A stretch of 64,000 nucleotides of DNA from Novosphingobium sp. BW1 (GTDB lineage: Bacteria > Pseudomonadota > Alphaproteobacteria > Sphingomonadales > Sphingomonadaceae), in assembly GCF_008107685.1 (NCBI RefSeq), contig NZ_VIRF01000078.1, forward strand, positions 124,001-188,000. Direction: 5' to 3'. The number at the start of each line of letters is the position of its first letter. The first letter of the stretch is position 1. A model generated the notes under the pieces. The model was not told the origin of the DNA and searched no databases. It saw only the letters and a program-made list of their open reading frames with translations. A program made the translations under genes and the position numbers. Of the stretch, positions 61,240 to 64,000 are shown piece by piece.

Positions 61240-63102
61240 ATGATACACCCTACATCGGCCATAGCGCCGCTTTCCCGTCGCAACGCTCTCCAGATCCTGT
61301 CCTGCGGCGTCGCCGCCATGGCCCTTCCGGGCAGTGCCCGCGCGCTTGCCCAGAGTACTTCAGGCTCGCCCGTCTCAGCCGAGGCGAGCGGCCTTCTCGA
61401 CACGCTCGCCTGGAATTTTCTCGACCTCAATCCCGGCACGGCGACCAGCCTGGGTGTCGACACCGGGGTCCACGCCGCCTTGCGCAGCCGTATGGAGGAC
61501 CGATCCCCCGATGGCGTGGCGCGCATGGCCGCCCTGCTACGGCGCGATCTCGCAGCGGTCTCCGCCGTCGATGAGACCGGCCTCGATCCCGCGACGCGCA
61601 CCAGCCTGGAAGTCATCAAGAGCGCCTATACGACTTCGCTCGAAGGCTTCGCGCAGCCCTATGGCGACGTTGCCGTGGGTAGCTGGCGCAACACACCTTA
61701 CGTCGTGATCCAGAACGTGGGCGCCTATCTCGACACGCCGCGCTTCCTTGACGCCGACCATCCGATCAAGACGCCCGAGGATGCGGACGCCTACATCGCA
61801 CGCCTTGCTCAGATGGATGACCAGCTCGACGGCGAGCTGGTGCGCATGAAGGCGGCGACCGACAAGGGCCTTGTGCCGCCCGACTTCCTGCTCGACCGCG
61901 CCATCGCGCAGATGGAGAGCACGGTCGCCGACGCAGGCAAGGACGGTGGCGGCCTCGTCGCCTCGGTGGCCAACCGCACCGCCTCGTTCGAGGGTGACTG
62001 GGAAGCCCAAGCCAAAAGCCTTGTCGCGGGCGACGTGCTCCCCGCGCTTCAGCGCCAGCTGGCCGAACTCAAGCGCCAGCGCGGCCTCGCCACCAGCGCA
62101 CCGGGCCTGCGCGAACGCCCTAGCGGCGCACAGTTCTACGCCTGGGCACTCAAAGCCAGCACCACGACAACGATGTCGCCTGAGGAGATCCACAAGCTCG
62201 GCCACGAGCAGCTTGCCGAACTGCATGGCCGGATGGACCCCATCCTGAAAGATCTGGGCTACACGCAAGGCACCGTGGGCGCACGCATGACCGCGCTGGG
62301 CAAGGACCCGCGCTTCATGTTCGCCAAGGGTGACGAAGGGCGCGACCAGATCATGGCCTCCATCCGCCAGCGCATCGACTGGATCACCTCGCAAATGCCC
62401 CGCGCGTTCCGCGAACTCGTGCCCGGCAACGTCGAGGTGCGCCGCCTGCCACTCGCCGAGGAACCGGGTGCTCCTACCGCCTATGGCGGCGCGGGTTCCA
62501 AGGACGGCACGGTACCGGGCAAGATGTGGATCAACCTGCGCACCACGGACCTCCACCGCAAGTACGACCTGCCCACCCTTGTCCACCACGAGACCATTCC
62601 CGGCCACGTCTGGCAGGGTGAGTATGCCAACCGCCTGCCGCTGATCCGCTCGATCCTGGCCTTCAACGCCTATTCCGAAGGCTGGGCGCTCTATGGCGAG
62701 CAGCTGGGCGACGAACTGGGCGCTTACGACGATGACCCCGTCGGGCGTCTCGGCTACCTCCAGTCCATCGCTTTTAGGGCCTGCCGCATGGTCGTCGACA
62801 CCGGCCTGCATTCGCAGGGGTGGAGCCGCGAGGAAGGCATTCGCTTCTTCATGGAAAAGAACGGCAACAAGCGCGAGGAAGTGGTCAACGAGGTCGACCG
62901 CTACTGCTCGTGGGCGGGTCAGGCCTGTGGCTACAAGATGGGCCACAACGAGATCAACCACCAGCGCCTGCGCGCCATTGCCGAGCTTGGCGATACCTAT
63001 GACCTGCGCGATTTCGACCAGGCGGTTGTGGATGGTGGCAACGTCCCGCTCGACGTTCTGGGCGACAATATCACGCGCTACATCGCGGGCGTGAAGGGCT
63101 AA
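61240..63102 (+). CDS. DUF885-family metallopeptidase-like protein
   Basis: A 620-residue exported protein with signal LSRRNALQILSCGVAAMALP (RR present, possibly Tat). The zinc-binding HHETIPGH motif is near residue 450, followed by YSEGWALYGEQLGDELGAY with the third ligand Glu, as in DUF885 (carboxypeptidase/M32-like). Probably a periplasmic peptidase. Start ATG 61240. Confidence 0.88.
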   Translation: MIHPTSAIAPLSRRNALQILSCGVAAMALPGSARALAQSTSGSPVSAEASGLLDTLAWNFLDLNPGTATSLGVDTGVHAALRSRMEDRSPDGVARMAALLRRDLAAVSAVDETGLDPATRTSLEVIKSAYTTSLEGFAQPYGDVAVGSWRNTPYVVIQNVGAYLDTPRFLDADHPIKTPEDADAYIARLAQMDDQLDGELVRMKAATDKGLVPPDFLLDRAIAQMESTVADAGKDGGGLVASVANRTASFEGDWEAQAKSLVAGDVLPALQRQLAELKRQRGLATSAPGLRERPSGAQFYAWALKASTTTTMSPEEIHKLGHEQLAELHGRMDPILKDLGYTQGTVGARMTALGKDPRFMFAKGDEGRDQIMASIRQRIDWITSQMPRAFRELVPGNVEVRRLPLAEEPGAPTAYGGAGSKDGTVPGKMWINLRTTDLHRKYDLPTLVHHETIPGHVWQGEYANRLPLIRSILAFNAYSEGWALYGEQLGDELGAYDDDPVGRLGYLQSIAFRACRMVVDTGLHSQGWSREEGIRFFMEKNGNKREEVVNEVDRYCSWAGQACGYKMGHNEINHQRLRAIAELGDTYDLRDFDQAVVDGGNVPLDVLGDNITRYIAGVKG

Positions 63103-63168
63103 CCGGCCCACTCAGGCAAAGCCCCTGGATGCGCCACTGCGCGCCGGGGCGCCTTGCCTGTCCGCGCG

Positions 63169-63519
63169 TCACTTGCGCCCGAAGAAACCCGAGGCCAGAC
63201 CCGCGATATCATCGAGGGCATCGCCGTCCCCATCGCGGTCGAGCAAGGCCATGACCTGCGGGTTGGACACGATCTCCCCGGCAAAGCGCGCCAGCGCGCT
63301 CTCGCCGCCAATGGCGGTGATGATCTGCTGGATCGTGGCAACATCGAACCCCGCGCGCCCCGCTGCAAGTTCAGCCGGGTCGCCCGGTTGATGGTGCGCC
63401 TGCCTGGGCGCAACCATGGCGTTCTTTGCCATTGCCGATCATATGCCGAACTGCCTGGCAAGATTGGCCACATCGACGCTGCCGCCGATCTGCCCCGGTA
63501 CGCCGTCCAATAGTCCCAT
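63169..63519 (-). pseudogene. EF-hand-tailed small protein with in-frame stop
   Basis: From ATG 63519 the reading frame gives MGLLDGVPGQIGGSVDVANL and LARQFGI, then TGA (63441-63439), then continues in frame as SAMAKNAMVAP, HHQPGD, GFDVATIQQIITAIGGE and an EF-hand-like DRDGDGDALDDI, ending GFFGRK. DUF937/YidB-like proteins have this organisation without the stop. A second ATG at 63432 could make an 87-residue product lacking the N-terminus. A disrupted gene or sequencing error is likely. Confidence 0.65.
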
Positions 63520-63569
63520 GTCTCTTTTCTGGTTCTGACGGGAGGCACTGCGTTCGTCCCGCAACGAAA

Positions 63570-63603
63570 GAAGGCCCCGGATGCCGAAGCGTCCGGGGCC
63601 TTC
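63570..63603 (-). terminator. pckA: Terminator downstream of pckA
   Basis: GAAGGCCCCGGA pairs with TCCGGGGCCTTC (12 bp) around ten bases; on the minus strand it is followed by TTTCG. It lies 29 bp after the pckA stop. Confidence 0.75.
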
Positions 63604-63631
63604 TTCATGTCATAGATTGCTCGCGCGCCTG

Positions 63632-64000
63632 TCAGGCCGTGACGGGCGCGGCCTGGCGGACGCCCTCATCGACGTGCGCTTCGAACTGGGCGAAGTTGTC
63701 GATGAACTTCTTGACCAGAACCTGCGCGGTCTTGTCGTACTCAGCGCCATCGGCCCAGGCACCGCGCGGGTCGAGAAGCGCGGTGTCGACACCGGGTACT
63801 TCCACGGGCACTTCAAAGCCGAAGTTAGGATCTTCCTTGAACTCGGCGGTGTTGAGGCTGCCATCGAGCGCCGCGTTGAGCAGCGCGCGGGTGGCCTTGA
63901 TCGGCATGCGCTTGATGCCGTCCATAGTGGCCATGCCGCCCGACCAGCCGGTATTGACCAGCCAGCACTTCACACCGCCCTTGGCGATACGCTCCTTGAG
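63632..64000 (-). CDS. pckA: Phosphoenolpyruvate carboxykinase (ATP), C-terminal part
   Basis: The C-terminal 122 residues of ATP-type PEP carboxykinase, with the 5' part beyond the window. [38 protein letters not shown] and a tail with [20 protein letters not shown] match the family. The enzyme makes PEP from oxaloacetate in gluconeogenesis. Confidence 0.93.
   Translation of the reverse strand, partial: LKERIAKGGVKCWLVNTGWSGGMATMDGIKRMPIKATRALLNAALDGSLNTAEFKEDPNFGFEVPVEVPGVDTALLDPRGAWADGAEYDKTAQVLVKKFIDNFAQFEAHVDEGVRQAAPVTA

Overview
The window is 64 kb of GC-rich chromosome from an alphaproteobacterium, most probably a sphingomonad (Novosphingobium or a close relative; inferred from gene content, not from rRNA). 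The evidence is a CcrM-type GANTC methyltransferase, a split F1 ATP synthase cluster atpHAGDC without F0 genes, a three-subunit proton-translocating transhydrogenase, an aa3-oxidase subunit IV peptide, a standalone CpaF, a clan AA aspartic protease pair, and small proteins of a kind I associate with sphingomonads. I see no rRNA, tRNA or CRISPR array. The only clear mobile-element trace is a decayed IS5-type transposase at the left edge.

Layout. 0-6.3 kb: transposase relic, merR and ihfA, then rpmF-plsX-fabH (minus strand) behind a promoter and leader terminator, a frameshifted MAPEG gene, an MBL hydrolase, and an S24-type repressor divergent from a two-gene operon. 6.3-20.2 kb: acetolactate synthase-like enzyme and 2-hydroxyacid dehydrogenase, cysS, two exported proteins, a DMT transporter, cobT with a nitroreductase, transaldolase, a DUF4197 protein and priA. 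20.2-29.6 kb: F1 ATP synthase operon, HNH protein, CpaF, a PldA-like outer-membrane phospholipase. 29.6-41.6 kb: DMT transporter, two entericidin lipopeptides, the glycine cleavage operon gcvT-H-PA-PB behind a tandem glycine riboswitch, dgt, and coxIV-pntAA-pntAB-pntB. 41.8-49.6 kb: an NtrC-like regulator with an altered GAFTGA loop, PhoD-like phosphatase, folP, ccrM, rnhB, PQQ-type sugar dehydrogenase. 49.6-64 kb: GNAT-DUF1285-Nudix-cca-two aspartic proteases in one operon, parC, a shortened DUF4349 lipoprotein, DJ-1/PfpI protein, two cysteine desulfurases with a ferredoxin, alpha/beta hydrolase, DUF885 peptidase, a broken EF-hand gene, and the 3' end of pckA.

Most genes are housekeeping. 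The strongest unexplained signal is upstream of ccrM: nine GANTC sites (the presumed CcrM target) in 123 bp, spaced mostly at 9-11 bp or multiples, four of them arranged symmetrically in a long inverted repeat, next to a near-consensus CtrA box. This looks like a dense methylation-sensitive switch on the methyltransferase's own gene. Other points of interest are a terminator in the rpmF leader, a dispersed GGGCGATAG-core palindrome family, and several genes carrying single lesions (MAPEG frameshift, EF-hand gene stop, DUF4349 internal deletion) or a 10-base homopolymer (merR).
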